This document shows positions 26,162 to 34,066 of a stretch of 64,000 bases of DNA, in pieces. The stretch lies in NCBI GenBank assembly GCA_032153715.1, contig JALDYR010000004.1, forward strand, positions 62,001 through 126,000, in the 5' to 3' direction. This DNA is from SEAL01 sp032153715 (GTDB lineage Bacteria > Patescibacteriota > Saccharimonadia > Saccharimonadales > Saccharimonadaceae). Positions within the stretch are counted from its first letter, which is position 1, and each line of letters starts with the position of its first letter. Under the pieces are notes generated by a model. It had not been told where the DNA came from, made no database searches, and was given only the letters and a program-made list of their open reading frames with translations. Both the position numbers and the translations under genes were made by a program.

Positions 26162-26566
26162 TTAGGCGTATGCCTTTTCGATTGCTCGAGCATACTGCCT
26201 GGCGGCATCTAGAGGGTCCCGTTCTTTCATCCAGGCGCACTTGCTCTTGAACGCAGCTGGGTCATATTTGGCATAAAGCCTGAGAGCTTTAGTTCTTGGC
26301 AGACTAAAGGCTAGATTGCTCGCCCTGTCGTGTGCTAGGCGTCGCGCGGCGAGTAGCTCCCATATCGCGTCAAGCTGTATTTTGACGATCCAGTAGTCTC
26401 CTTCGCCGAGCTGCTTCTCGATCCATTCTTCAAGCATTGCAAAGTTAATATGATCACAGAGTAGTATTCCTAGCTGTACTGCGTCGGGTGCGACATTCAC
26501 GACTTGACCGTAGGTCCGGTTGAAGTGGCGTTCAATTTCATAGCCATTGTCGAGTACTGGTGTCAT
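26162..26566 (-). CDS. small orphan protein, member 2 of a tandem trio
   Basis: A 134-residue soluble, probably helical protein of unknown function. ATG 26566 has AGGAG five bases upstream; upstream in-frame starts fall inside the promoter. It aligns loosely with gene 1: HFNRTYG near the N-terminus, DRASN centrally and DPLDAARQYARAIEKA at the C-terminus. The conserved DPLD-x(4)-YAR end suggests a common fold with different surfaces. It is not part of an operon. Confidence 0.72.
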   Translation of the reverse strand: MTPVLDNGYEIERHFNRTYGQVVNVAPDAVQLGILLCDHINFAMLEEWIEKQLGEGDYWIVKIQLDAIWELLAARRLAHDRASNLAFSLPRTKALRLYAKYDPAAFKSKCAWMKERDPLDAARQYARAIEKAYA

Positions 26567-26601
26567 GAAGACTCCTGGTGTTGGCGGAAAAGGACTTCCG
26601 T

Positions 26602-26630
26602 ACATTACCATCGTTATGAATATTCGTCAA
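26602..26630 (-). promoter_or_regulatory. promoter TTGACG-17-TAATGT (trio gene 2)
   Basis: Minus-strand -10 is complementary to 26602-26607 and the -35 to 26625-26630, with a 17-base spacer. Confidence 0.7.
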
Positions 26631-26639
26631 TATTTAAAG

Positions 26640-26667
26640 CGCCCGCCCTAAATTAATAGAGCGGGCG
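26640..26667 (-). terminator. terminator of trio gene 3
   Basis: CGCCCGC / GCGGGCG outer stem with a CTA/TAG inner stem, followed on the minus strand by GCTTTAAAT. It lies downstream of the gene at 26711. Confidence 0.75.
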
Positions 26668-26710
26668 GTGATCAGTCGTCACAGAGCTGACGTATTTTAA
26701 TCCTTTCACC

Positions 26711-27067
26711 CTAGAGTTTGCCGTGAAGTGCTAACCACGCCGTGCGTTGGCTGTGATTACTTGCTTTGTATATGCCGCTTAGTGCATGCAAGCGCCTCCG
26801 TGCATCATCGATCGTTGCTCTATCTATCGGGTCGCTACCTTGATCAGTCGACAGGGTATCCCAGGCTCGCTGGATAAAGCAATCAACTTTTGACTGGTCG
26901 TACCTATGCTGGTGTCCAAGCCAAGCGTGTAAGTCCGCACGAAGCTTATTATACTTTGGGCAGTCGCCAGTGAGTGTGTCGGCGAGGTCGCGTGGACGAG
27001 CGTAGTTAATGCAGTTCATAAAGGGGAGGACTAATTGCTCTATGTCCGGATCGAAAGGTACACTCAT
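26711..27067 (-). CDS. small orphan protein, member 3 of a tandem trio
   Basis: A 118-residue soluble protein of unknown function. ATG 27067 has AGAGGAG six bases upstream. Similarity to genes 1 and 2 is weaker: DPIDRATIDDARRRL is a possible counterpart of their DPLD motif but is placed more centrally. Its promoter (TAGACA-17-TATAAT) is back to back with the glyS -10. Confidence 0.68.
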   Translation of the reverse strand: MSVPFDPDIEQLVLPFMNCINYARPRDLADTLTGDCPKYNKLRADLHAWLGHQHRYDQSKVDCFIQRAWDTLSTDQGSDPIDRATIDDARRRLHALSGIYKASNHSQRTAWLALHGKL

Positions 27068-27102
27068 CACGCACTCCTCTTTGAGTAGGGTGGGGTATTG
27101 CT

Positions 27103-27131
27103 ATTATAAAATAAATAATTTCTCATGTCTA
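27103..27131 (-). promoter_or_regulatory. promoter TAGACA-17-TATAAT (trio gene 3)
   Basis: Minus-strand -10 is complementary to 27103-27108 and the -35 to 27126-27131. The divergent glyS -10 is at 27138-27143. Confidence 0.75.
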
Positions 27132-27154
27132 ATATGGTATAATGAGCAGTAATT

Positions 27155-28510
27155 ATGAGCAGCAAAACAGAGAAGAACGTACAGATGGAGAATATTGTTA
27201 GCCTCGCGAAACGCCGCGGGTTTATCTACCCAGGATCAGACGTCTATGGTGGTCTATCAGGAACGTGGGATTACGGCCCACTCGGTGTCACGCTAAAGCG
27301 CAATATTATGCAGCTATGGTGGAAGATGTTCGTCGAAGATCGTGATGATATGTTTGGTGTCGATGCGGCAATTCTGATGAATCAGAATGTTTGGAAGGCG
27401 AGCGGGCATGTCGATACGTTTACCGATCCATTGGTTGAGGACCTTGAGACAAAGCAACGCTTCCGTGCCGATCATTTGGTGAAAGATGCTGGTTTTGCGG
27501 TTGATGGTCTGAGCAACGGTGAATTGAACGAGTTGATCATCGAAAAGCAGATCAAAAGCCCGAACGGCAATGATTTGTCCGAGGTTCGTACGTTTAATAT
27601 GATGTTTACAACCACGGTTGGCCCAGTGGCGGATGACAAAGCGATTAGCTACCTTCGTCCGGAAACTGCCCAGGGTATTTTCACGAACTATAAGAATGTA
27701 GTCGACAGCTTTTATCCTGATCTGCCATTTGGTCTCGCGCAGCAGGGCAAGGCGTTTCGTAACGAAATTAGTCCACGTGACTTTATCTTCCGTTCACGCG
27801 AATTCGAACAAATGGAGATTGAGTACTTCGTTCATCCAGAGAAGTGGGAAGAATCATTTACTGCACTGCTAAAAGATGTTCACGATTACCTCAAAGCACT
27901 TGGTTTGCCTGCTGATAAGATCCATGAACTAGAAGTTCCAGAAAACGACCGCGCCCACTACAGCAAGCGCACGATTGATATTGAATTTGACTTCCCGATT
28001 GGCCGTGAAGAGCTGATGGGTATTGCGTATCGCACTGACTTTGACCTGGGTAACATCCAACGCGTTGCCGGTAAGAGTATGGAATATACCATCAAGGGTA
28101 CAAACGAAAAGTTTGTTCCGCACGTGATCGAACCGTCATTTGGCGTGGAGCGCGCATTGATGGCTGTCATTTCTGCTGCCTACACCGAAGACGAAGTGAA
28201 CGGTGAAAAGCGTGTCTATCTTAAATTTCCAGAACACCTCGCCCCGGTAAAATACTGCGTGTCACCACTACTAAAGAACAAGCCGGAACTGGTTGCAAAA
28301 GCCCGCGAGGTTTACGCAATGCTAAAGAAAAAGCATGGCAATGTCATATGGGATGATAACGGCAACATCGGTAAACGCTACCGCCGCCAAGACGAAATCG
28401 GTACGCCGTACTGCGTCGTGATCGACTTTGATACGCTTGAGGACGATACTGTGACGATTCGCGAACGTGACACGACTGAACAAAAGCGTGTTGCAATAAA
28501 GGAGCTCTAA
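27155..28510 (+). CDS. glyS: glycyl-tRNA synthetase (single-chain, alpha2 type)
   Basis: Class II synthetase charging tRNA-Gly. The N-terminal VSLAKRRGFIYPGSDVYGGLSGTWDYGPLG is the signature of the eukaryote/archaea-like homodimeric enzyme, not the alpha2beta2 bacterial form. Motif 2 (FRNEISPRDFIFRSREFEQMEIEYF) and motif 3 (EPSFGVERALMAV) follow, and the anticodon-binding domain is at ~350-451. The 451-residue length is typical. The -10 TATAAT at 27138-27143 predicts a five-base leader. Confidence 0.96.
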   Translation: MSSKTEKNVQMENIVSLAKRRGFIYPGSDVYGGLSGTWDYGPLGVTLKRNIMQLWWKMFVEDRDDMFGVDAAILMNQNVWKASGHVDTFTDPLVEDLETKQRFRADHLVKDAGFAVDGLSNGELNELIIEKQIKSPNGNDLSEVRTFNMMFTTTVGPVADDKAISYLRPETAQGIFTNYKNVVDSFYPDLPFGLAQQGKAFRNEISPRDFIFRSREFEQMEIEYFVHPEKWEESFTALLKDVHDYLKALGLPADKIHELEVPENDRAHYSKRTIDIEFDFPIGREELMGIAYRTDFDLGNIQRVAGKSMEYTIKGTNEKFVPHVIEPSFGVERALMAVISAAYTEDEVNGEKRVYLKFPEHLAPVKYCVSPLLKNKPELVAKAREVYAMLKKKHGNVIWDDNGNIGKRYRRQDEIGTPYCVVIDFDTLEDDTVTIRERDTTEQKRVAIKEL

Positions 28511-28524
28511 AAGAGCTTCTTTTA
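28501..28524 (+). terminator. glyS terminator overlapping the stop codon
   Basis: GGAGCTCT / AGAGCTTC stem around the TAA stop followed by TTTT. The hairpin is short, so efficiency is uncertain. Confidence 0.6.
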
Positions 28525-28569
28525 TTACGTCTAGAATGAGCTTGTAGGTATATCAGGTATACTAGCAAT

Positions 28570-29169
28570 ATGAATTCTGAAATCGAAGCCAAATTTGTTA
28601 GCATTGACCATAACGAAGTAAGAGAGAAGTTACGAGGCGTTGGTGCGGTGTGCGAGCAACCGATGAGATTAATGCGTCGGGCTGTTTTTCATAATGAAGC
28701 TATGGTCGCCAAGGATGCTTATGTGCGGGTGCGAGACGAGGGTAATCGAGTTACGATGACCTATAAACAATTTGATGATGCAGATTCGATTCACGGCGTT
28801 CGAGAAATTGAAACAGAAGTTGGCGATTTTGAAACGGCCGTCGCTATCCTTGAGCAAACTGGACTTTCAAAAGATACTTATCAGGAGACAAAGCGAGAGA
28901 CTTGGCAGTTAGAGGATGTTGAAGTTGTGCTTGATGTATGGCCATGGATTGATCCGTTTATTGAAATCGAAGGTCCTAGTGAGATGGCTGTTCGGAAGAC
29001 TGCCGAGGCGCTCGGCTTTGACTGGAGCGATGCTATATTTGGCGGCGTTGCATCAGTGTATGTGCAAAAGTATCGAAATATGGGCGATAGCGCTACTGCG
29101 GCTGAAATTATCAATCGGAAGACGCCTTTTATTCGTTTTGAAGATCCGGTGCCAGAATTGTTTAAGTAG
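28570..29169 (+). CDS. CYTH domain protein
   Basis: A triphosphate-tunnel enzyme family member. The N-terminal EIEAKF carries the family ExExK motif, followed by R/K-rich strands (VRVRDEGNRVTMTYKQF) and acidic residues in EIETEV and VVLDVWPWIDPFIEIEGPS. Such proteins bind triphosphates with Mg2+, acting as class IV adenylate cyclases, thiamine triphosphatases or tripolyphosphatases; which one cannot be told. The -10 TATACT ends exactly six bases before the ATG, so the gene is predicted leaderless. Confidence 0.88.
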   Translation: MNSEIEAKFVSIDHNEVREKLRGVGAVCEQPMRLMRRAVFHNEAMVAKDAYVRVRDEGNRVTMTYKQFDDADSIHGVREIETEVGDFETAVAILEQTGLSKDTYQETKRETWQLEDVEVVLDVWPWIDPFIEIEGPSEMAVRKTAEALGFDWSDAIFGGVASVYVQKYRNMGDSATAAEIINRKTPFIRFEDPVPELFK

Positions 29170-29173
29170 GGCG

Positions 29174-29707
29174 CTAGACTGATTGTGGCGTATATTCTCT
29201 GGGTAGTATGCGTTTGAAGTAGGTAACTGAATCGACCTGAAAACTGATTGGCAGTTTAATTTTCTCACGAACTATCTTTTCGAGGTTTTGTGTATCTAAA
29301 GTGTACGGTTCGTAGACCTGAGCGATAGTGACATGGGGAAGATAGGGGCGTTTATAATGGGTCACCTGCGCTTCGGTAGGCAGCAACCTAACGAGCTTTG
29401 ATTGCAATGAATAGATAGAATGAGACTCTGCTTTTATGTAACAAACATTCTTGCCGAAAAACCCGATTTCATCAAGTGTAATCGTGAACGGCAAAAAACG
29501 TTCGGCTGCTTCGCGCACTTGTGGAATGATATCTTCTGGCATGACGCCGCGCAGGGCAGGCGGATGAAGGAGCGTGACGTGCGGCAAGAGCGGTTTGAGA
29601 AAATGTTCATTGCCAGTATAAAGCTCGGTTTTTAGTTCGGCAATCTGTTGATTGAGCGAATCGGGTAGGGCGATGCCAATAAAATAGACGGATTGCGGAT
29701 GGTCCAT
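29174..29707 (-). CDS. 2'-5' RNA ligase family protein (LigT/2H phosphoesterase)
   Basis: Two HxT motifs, HVTLLHP (residue ~44) and HVTIAQVY (residue ~125), define the 2H phosphoesterase fold. Relatives open or ligate 2',3'-cyclic phosphate RNA ends. The 177-residue length is normal. It converges with the CYTH gene, leaving four bases between stops. On the minus strand TACAAT is followed by six bases and the ATG, another exact leaderless arrangement. Confidence 0.87.
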   Translation of the reverse strand: MDHPQSVYFIGIALPDSLNQQIAELKTELYTGNEHFLKPLLPHVTLLHPPALRGVMPEDIIPQVREAAERFLPFTITLDEIGFFGKNVCYIKAESHSIYSLQSKLVRLLPTEAQVTHYKRPYLPHVTIAQVYEPYTLDTQNLEKIVREKIKLPISFQVDSVTYFKRILPREYTPQSV

Positions 29708-29797
29708 ACTTCTATTGTATTCCTATTGTGAGCAACCTCACGTACGAGATTGTCGCCCAGGGCTATAATACAAGTGAGTAATTGGAGGGCTCGCAAT

Positions 29798-30181
29798 ATG
29801 TTAGGTGAAAACACTATATTTACGACGATCGCCGTAAATGATATTGATATCGCAGAGCAATTTTATGGACAGACGCTTGGTTTGCTTCAAGTCGATGAAA
29901 TTCCCCTGGGCATTACGTATCGAAGCGGTACGGGTAGACTATTTATTTATGAGGCATCGACGGCGGGTACGAACGAGGCGACGTATGCCGCCTGGGAAGT
30001 TGACGATTTGGAGGATACGATCGACAGCCTGAAATCAAAGGGTGTCGTTTTCGAACAGTATGATCTGCCAGATATGGAGCGTGAGGGTGACGTGCATATT
30101 GTCGGATCAATGAAAACAGCCTGGTTCAAGGATCCAGACGGTAATATACTAGCCATTAGCTCAACGGTAGAAGAGGGATAA
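29798..30181 (+). CDS. VOC/glyoxalase superfamily protein
   Basis: A 127-residue protein with two beta-alpha-beta-beta-beta modules: NTIFTTIAVNDIDIAEQFYGQTLGL at the N-terminus and TAWFKDPDGNILAISS at the C-terminus, typical of glyoxalase/bleomycin-resistance-like proteins. The substrate is unknown. The ATG at 29798 is chosen because TTGGAGGG lies eight bases upstream and the -10 TATAAT is at 29764-29769. Confidence 0.85.
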   Translation: MLGENTIFTTIAVNDIDIAEQFYGQTLGLLQVDEIPLGITYRSGTGRLFIYEASTAGTNEATYAAWEVDDLEDTIDSLKSKGVVFEQYDLPDMEREGDVHIVGSMKTAWFKDPDGNILAISSTVEEG

Positions 30182-30194
30182 GTAACGGTAGCAA

Positions 30195-30223
30195 AAAACA
30201 CCGGCATATTCTGCCGGTGTTTT
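30195..30223. terminator. bidirectional terminator
   Basis: AAAACACCGGCA / TGCCGGTGTTTT, a 12-bp stem with a 5-base loop, is shared by the convergent VOC and YeaQ-like genes. Confidence 0.88.
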
Positions 30224-30240
30224 TGATGGAAATAGGGTAG

Positions 30241-30501
30241 CTACGCGGTTTTTCGACCAGTGATGGCTTTAAACACAAAGAGCGCGATAACGGCGCCGAG
30301 CACGGCGACGAACAAGCTGTACAGGTTGAATCCGTTGACACCTTCGCCACCAAATAGACTCATTAAAAATCCGCCAACTCCGGCGCCAATAACGCCAACG
30401 ATAATATTAAGGAGAATCCCTTGATCTTTATCGGTGTTCGCGATCATTGAAGCAATCCAGCCTGCAACGCCGCCGAGGATAATCCATGCAATTATATTCA
30501 T
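30241..30501 (-). CDS. GlsB/YeaQ/YmgE-type small membrane protein
   Basis: An 86-residue protein with three hydrophobic segments: NIIAWIILGGVAGWIASMI, then the glycine-rich ILLNIIVGVIGAGVGGFLM, then a C-terminal helix. This is the 'transglycosylase-associated' family, linked to stress in other bacteria but of unknown biochemical function. The ATG at 30501 has AAGGAG four bases upstream; the longer ORF lacks any signal. Confidence 0.88.
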   Translation of the reverse strand: MNIIAWIILGGVAGWIASMIANTDKDQGILLNIIVGVIGAGVGGFLMSLFGGEGVNGFNLYSLFVAVLGAVIALFVFKAITGRKTA

Positions 30502-30591
30502 ATGACTCCTTTGTTTAAGTTTGTTTTTGTATTGTAGCAGGCATAAACAGGCGGGGATGTAAGAATTATTACAAGATTTAGTTAAGGGAAA

Positions 30592-30640
30592 ATCCCGGAA
30601 ACCTACTCGAGCCGATTGGTGGCGAATAGGTTTCCGGGAT
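30592..30640 (-). terminator. long-stem terminator
   Basis: ATCCCGGAAACCTA / TAGGTTTCCGGGAT, a perfect 14-bp stem with a 21-base loop, followed by TTTTCCCTT on the minus strand, ends the gene at 30647. Confidence 0.75.
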
Positions 30641-30646
30641 GGTTGG

Positions 30647-31039
30647 CTACAGGTTATGTAGAGTAGTTGAGCCTCGGTGAATTTTCGCTTCGATTGTGAG
30701 CGATTCTCCGCCACATTCTTCCAGGATTGTTTTTACGATCTTTCGAAATTCTTTGCTGGAGGATTTGTGGTTTTGGTCACCGCCGCCCTTGAACTTGCAT
30801 TCGATCAACACTTCAAGATCAGGCATCTTTGACCAGTGATGGACTTCGATGAGTTTGACGTGAATATCGTCGACCTCGCGATGTTTGCCGAGCTTGAGCG
30901 TTGTCTGGTGAGCGGCGATTTGTGACGGCAGTTCTTCGATCAATGCGTGTAAAGCTTTATGGAAAGGCTCCGTGATGATCTTGCTTTCCTCTCGTGACGG
31001 CAGTTTATGGGCTGTGTAAATGCGGACATCGAGCGCCAA
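30647..31039 (-). CDS. orphan soluble protein, unknown function
   Basis: Not recognised; 130 residues, mixed alpha/beta, with histidines in LHALIEELPSQIAAHQ and IEVHHW, and ending STTLHNL. The only far-upstream ATG (31114) lies inside the promoter spacer, so the TTG at 31039 with AAGGAG five bases upstream is taken as start. The 5' leader contains a strong hairpin (31067-31092) just before the SD, suggesting post-transcriptional control. Own promoter and long-stem terminator make it another single-gene unit. Confidence 0.6.
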   Translation of the reverse strand: MALDVRIYTAHKLPSREESKIITEPFHKALHALIEELPSQIAAHQTTLKLGKHREVDDIHVKLIEVHHWSKMPDLEVLIECKFKGGGDQNHKSSSKEFRKIVKTILEECGGESLTIEAKIHRGSTTLHNL

Positions 31040-31066
31040 GATAGCTCCTTCGTCGATTACCTGTAG

Positions 31067-31092
31067 CTTGTGTTCGCTGTAGCGAGCACAAG
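31067..31092 (-). promoter_or_regulatory. hairpin in 5' leader
   Basis: CTTGTG(T)TCGC / GCGA(G)CACAAG, an 11-position stem with one mismatch and a 4-base loop, lies between the predicted transcription start and the SD of the gene at 31039. Confidence 0.6.
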
Positions 31093-31097
31093 AGCCT

Positions 31098-31127
31098 ACT
31101 GTAAAGGGTAGCATAGGGGTGTGTCAA
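31098..31127 (-). promoter_or_regulatory. promoter TTGACA-18-TACAGT
   Basis: Minus-strand -35 is complementary to 31122-31127 and the -10 to 31098-31103. Confidence 0.65.
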
Positions 31128-31185
31128 ATGTTGTAGAAGGGTCATAAATTGGTTCAAGCATAAGGAAGTAGTGTAAAATTAAACT

Positions 31186-31488
31186 ATGAAAGCAATCTGG
31201 AACAATACAGTCGTGGCCGATGCGCAGGCGCAAGATCTTATTAATATTGAAGGTAGCTGGTATTTTCCACCAGAGAGTATTGATAGGAACTATTTCAAGC
31301 CAAACTATCAATCAAACGTCAATGATCAGCGTGGGGTAGAAACCTACTACGACATCGTGATTGATCACGTTCGCTGCGATAAAGCAGCCTGGTGCTATCA
31401 CGAGCCGGTCGATAGTTCGATCGAAACGATCGGTAAGGATTTTACGGATTACATCGCATTTAGTTCAAATGTTGAGGTATCTGAATAA
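31186..31488 (+). CDS. DUF427 domain protein
   Basis: A 100-residue protein matching the small DUF427 family: MKAIWNNTVVADA at the N-terminus, SWYFPPESI, VETYYDIVIDHVRCDKAAWCYHEP and DYIAFSS. The fold is a small beta barrel; the function is unknown. TAAAAT (31174-31179) is followed by six bases and the ATG, so it is predicted leaderless. The stop is directly followed by the rnhA start. Confidence 0.85.
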   Translation: MKAIWNNTVVADAQAQDLINIEGSWYFPPESIDRNYFKPNYQSNVNDQRGVETYYDIVIDHVRCDKAAWCYHEPVDSSIETIGKDFTDYIAFSSNVEVSE

Positions 31489-31929
31489 ATGATCACATAT
31501 TACACCGACGGAAGCGCAAGTCCTAACCCTGGTCCGGGCGGTTTTGCCGTGATCAAAAACGACACACCACACATTCTGGGCGGCGAACCTGACGGTAGCC
31601 ATACTACGAATATTCGCATGGAAGGGTTGGCGATTCGCACTGCGCTTGAGGATGCGAACGGTGCCGAGTGTCAGATTTACACAGATAGCGAGTTTTGGAT
31701 CAATGTGATTACAAAATGGGCGCCTGGCTGGCAGGCAAAAGGCTGGAAGAAAAAGGGTGGTGAGATTAAAAATCTCGACATCGTTCAAACGGTCACGCCA
31801 CTGTATCAGCAAAGTAACGCTACCTTGACGTGGGTTCGTGGCCACAATAACGATGTTGGCAACGAGTTAGCGGACGAGTGGGCGAATAAAGCGAGGGAGC
31901 GCCGCGAAACCGCTCCGGTGCAGCTCTAA
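31489..31929 (+). CDS. rnhA: ribonuclease HI
   Basis: Degrades RNA in RNA-DNA hybrids. Catalytic acids are visible: YTDGSASPNPGPGG (D7), a glutamate in IRMEGLAIRTAL, IYTDSEFWIN (D), and a final acid in NELADEWAN. The basic protrusion GWQAKGWKKKGGEIKNLD is characteristic of E. coli-type RNase HI. Length 146 is normal. Its start codon abuts the DUF427 stop. Confidence 0.95.
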   Translation: MITYYTDGSASPNPGPGGFAVIKNDTPHILGGEPDGSHTTNIRMEGLAIRTALEDANGAECQIYTDSEFWINVITKWAPGWQAKGWKKKGGEIKNLDIVQTVTPLYQQSNATLTWVRGHNNDVGNELADEWANKARERRETAPVQL

Positions 31930-31982
31930 GTCTTTACTGAAAGCGATATCGCGGTTATGCTAGGAACAAGGATTTAATAACC

Positions 31983-33545
31983 GTGAATAAACGTATTTTA
32001 CATAGTTTTCTTTTTGCAATTAGTACAACGATCTTTGCTTTAGCTGGCGTGCATTCGGCGGGCGCTATTTCATCAGATCCAAAAATGTTCATTAGTGGCG
32101 ATAATACGTTCTACGCCTATGTAAAAGCTGGCGAGAAGATAAGCGCCAGCTTTTCTAAAAGCGGTCAAGTTGAGCCATTGGGGCTGACTGCCGAAGCAGT
32201 TACTGTTACTTTAGACGGACCGAGCTTGCCGCAGCAAAAATGCACAATCGACAAGACGGTCGCAGTGGGTGGTGGCTGTGGATTTAAGGACGTCGTCGCT
32301 CCGCAAACGGGTGTCTATCGAATTGATTTCAAGTTGCCGGCAACAGCGACGCTGTATCAACAAGTTTCGCCAACCGTTCGGTGGAATCGTAATATGTTTA
32401 GTTGGAATGTTACGGTGTCCGAGGGTGCGGTCGCAAAGGCAGGTCGTGTATGGTCTGAGCAGTACGCAATTCGTCAGCCAATTCAGCCGGAATACGCGAC
32501 GGATTTGCTGTATTACTATATGAGCGAAAATGGCTACCTGTATAAAGCAACATATAAAGGCTATAATGGCCAGATATCTACCCTCGCTGCTGATGCCTTT
32601 GGTATTCGGACCAATAACACCTGCAAGTCTGCCTATCAAAGTATTACGGTGGATGATGCGAAGATGTCACCGTCATTCGGGCAGTGCGGTGGTAGTTATA
32701 AGTTGTTTTTTGAACAACCTTCAGGCGACCTGCCAGAGCTGGCAAAGCGCTGGGACGACAAGCAGGAGTGGGTGCGGCCATCAATTAACCGCCCAATTGT
32801 TGGCGGCCTGAAATTTAATAGTGATGCATCAACTGATATTCAGGCAGGAAAGATTTTTTACACATTAAAAAATTATGTAGGTCAGTATGAAATAAAGATC
32901 GACACGAACAATGACGGTAATTACGATGCGACTGAGGATATAAAGATCACGCATCGCCTTGATAAGATTTCGAACGATACACAGGAGATCAAGTTTGACG
33001 GTATTGATGGTGACGGTCAGCCAATTCCAAAGTCACAAACTATCGGCATCAAGATCAATATCGCAAAGATTGCAGAAATTCACCTGGTAAATGCTGATGT
33101 CGAGGGCCGTGCAGGTGGCTTGGAGCTTGTGCGCTTGAGCGGTGATAACGCACCAACGTTCGGCATGTGCTGGGATGATACGAAGCTAGAAAGCCTCACG
33201 AGCACTGCGCTTGCGACTGACAAGCCAGATGGCCGCAGCTGCCCATCAAGTCAGGGTGGCGTGCATGGATGGAGATATGGCACCGGCGCTTGGGGTGATA
33301 TGCGTTATATCGACGACTGGGCGTATGCGGCAGCAAAGGTTGATGGAACGGCAGAAATTCATTATCCAGAAGCGCAGATGACGGCGGCAGCTACGACTCC
33401 AGAGCGCCGAAATATTGGGTTAATTATTGCCGGTGTAACGGGTATATTGGCGATGATCGGTGTATTTGTGGCAGTCAGGATCTGGCGTCATCACCGTGCA
33501 CTCAAAAAATATCAGCCGCCGCAACCACCAAAATTTACCCCTTAA
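31983..33545 (+). CDS. large surface-anchored protein with C-terminal membrane helix
   Basis: Not assigned to a family. A signal peptide (residues 1-29, ending HSAGAISS) is followed by ~440 extracellular residues, a membrane helix (about 477-500) and a basic, proline-rich cytosolic tail (YQPPQPPKFTP). Two aspartate-rich loops, DTNNDGNYDATED and DGIDGDGQ, look like EF-hand or dockerin-type calcium loops. Several cysteines are present (for example QKCTIDK, GGGCGF, NTCKS, SFGQCGG, FGMCWDD, RSCPSS). GTG start with AAGGA upstream. Candidate host- or environment-contact protein. Confidence 0.75.
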   Translation: MNKRILHSFLFAISTTIFALAGVHSAGAISSDPKMFISGDNTFYAYVKAGEKISASFSKSGQVEPLGLTAEAVTVTLDGPSLPQQKCTIDKTVAVGGGCGFKDVVAPQTGVYRIDFKLPATATLYQQVSPTVRWNRNMFSWNVTVSEGAVAKAGRVWSEQYAIRQPIQPEYATDLLYYYMSENGYLYKATYKGYNGQISTLAADAFGIRTNNTCKSAYQSITVDDAKMSPSFGQCGGSYKLFFEQPSGDLPELAKRWDDKQEWVRPSINRPIVGGLKFNSDASTDIQAGKIFYTLKNYVGQYEIKIDTNNDGNYDATEDIKITHRLDKISNDTQEIKFDGIDGDGQPIPKSQTIGIKINIAKIAEIHLVNADVEGRAGGLELVRLSGDNAPTFGMCWDDTKLESLTSTALATDKPDGRSCPSSQGGVHGWRYGTGAWGDMRYIDDWAYAAAKVDGTAEIHYPEAQMTAAATTPERRNIGLIIAGVTGILAMIGVFVAVRIWRHHRALKKYQPPQPPKFTP

Positions 33546-34008
33546 GTCCTTCGGTTTCTTTTTCTTCGTGGCGTTTGACATGTTCGGGCGCAAAACGAAT
33601 TGCTGCAAAGCGCATGATGCCGAGCACGGAAATGATTAGTGACAGGCCAATGGCTTTCTCGAGTGTTGCGCCAGCAAACCAAAGTGTGACGAGTTCGTTT
33701 AGCATGATGACAAGCACAGTGTCGATGATGTAGCGAACATGGACGCGTCCGTCCTTTAAATAGCCGAGCAAGGTGAGGGTGAGCTCGGTAAGTGCCAAGA
33801 TAAAGACGGTGTCGAGGAGTATTGTCTGGAGGATTTCATGTAGCGGCTTGTGAATGGAGTGGATGAGGTCTGCGCCTGCTTTGATGACGCCGATAATAAG
33901 GGCGCCCACGATGATGAATAATAGGAGGTTGAGGATGATGCGAATGATGGTCGCAATCCATATACTGCTGCTTTTGAAGATTTGGTCATATTTTACACGA
34001 AATTCCAT
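33535..34008 (-). CDS. PsiE-like membrane protein
   Basis: Four predicted membrane helices in 157 residues, with YLKDGRVHVRYIIDTVLVIMLNELV matching the phosphate-starvation-inducible PsiE family; function unknown. ATG 34008 is chosen over 34044 because the minus-strand -10 CATAAT (complementary to 34015-34020) ends exactly six bases before it. Its stop overlaps the end of the convergent surface-protein gene by 11 bases. Confidence 0.8.
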   Translation of the reverse strand: MEFRVKYDQIFKSSSIWIATIIRIILNLLLFIIVGALIIGVIKAGADLIHSIHKPLHEILQTILLDTVFILALTELTLTLLGYLKDGRVHVRYIIDTVLVIMLNELVTLWFAGATLEKAIGLSLIISVLGIMRFAAIRFAPEHVKRHEEKETEGLKG

Positions 34009-34066
34009 ACTCCCATTATGAACACGAAAGCCTATCAGCGCCAAACAAACCGGCTATAATAGAAAA

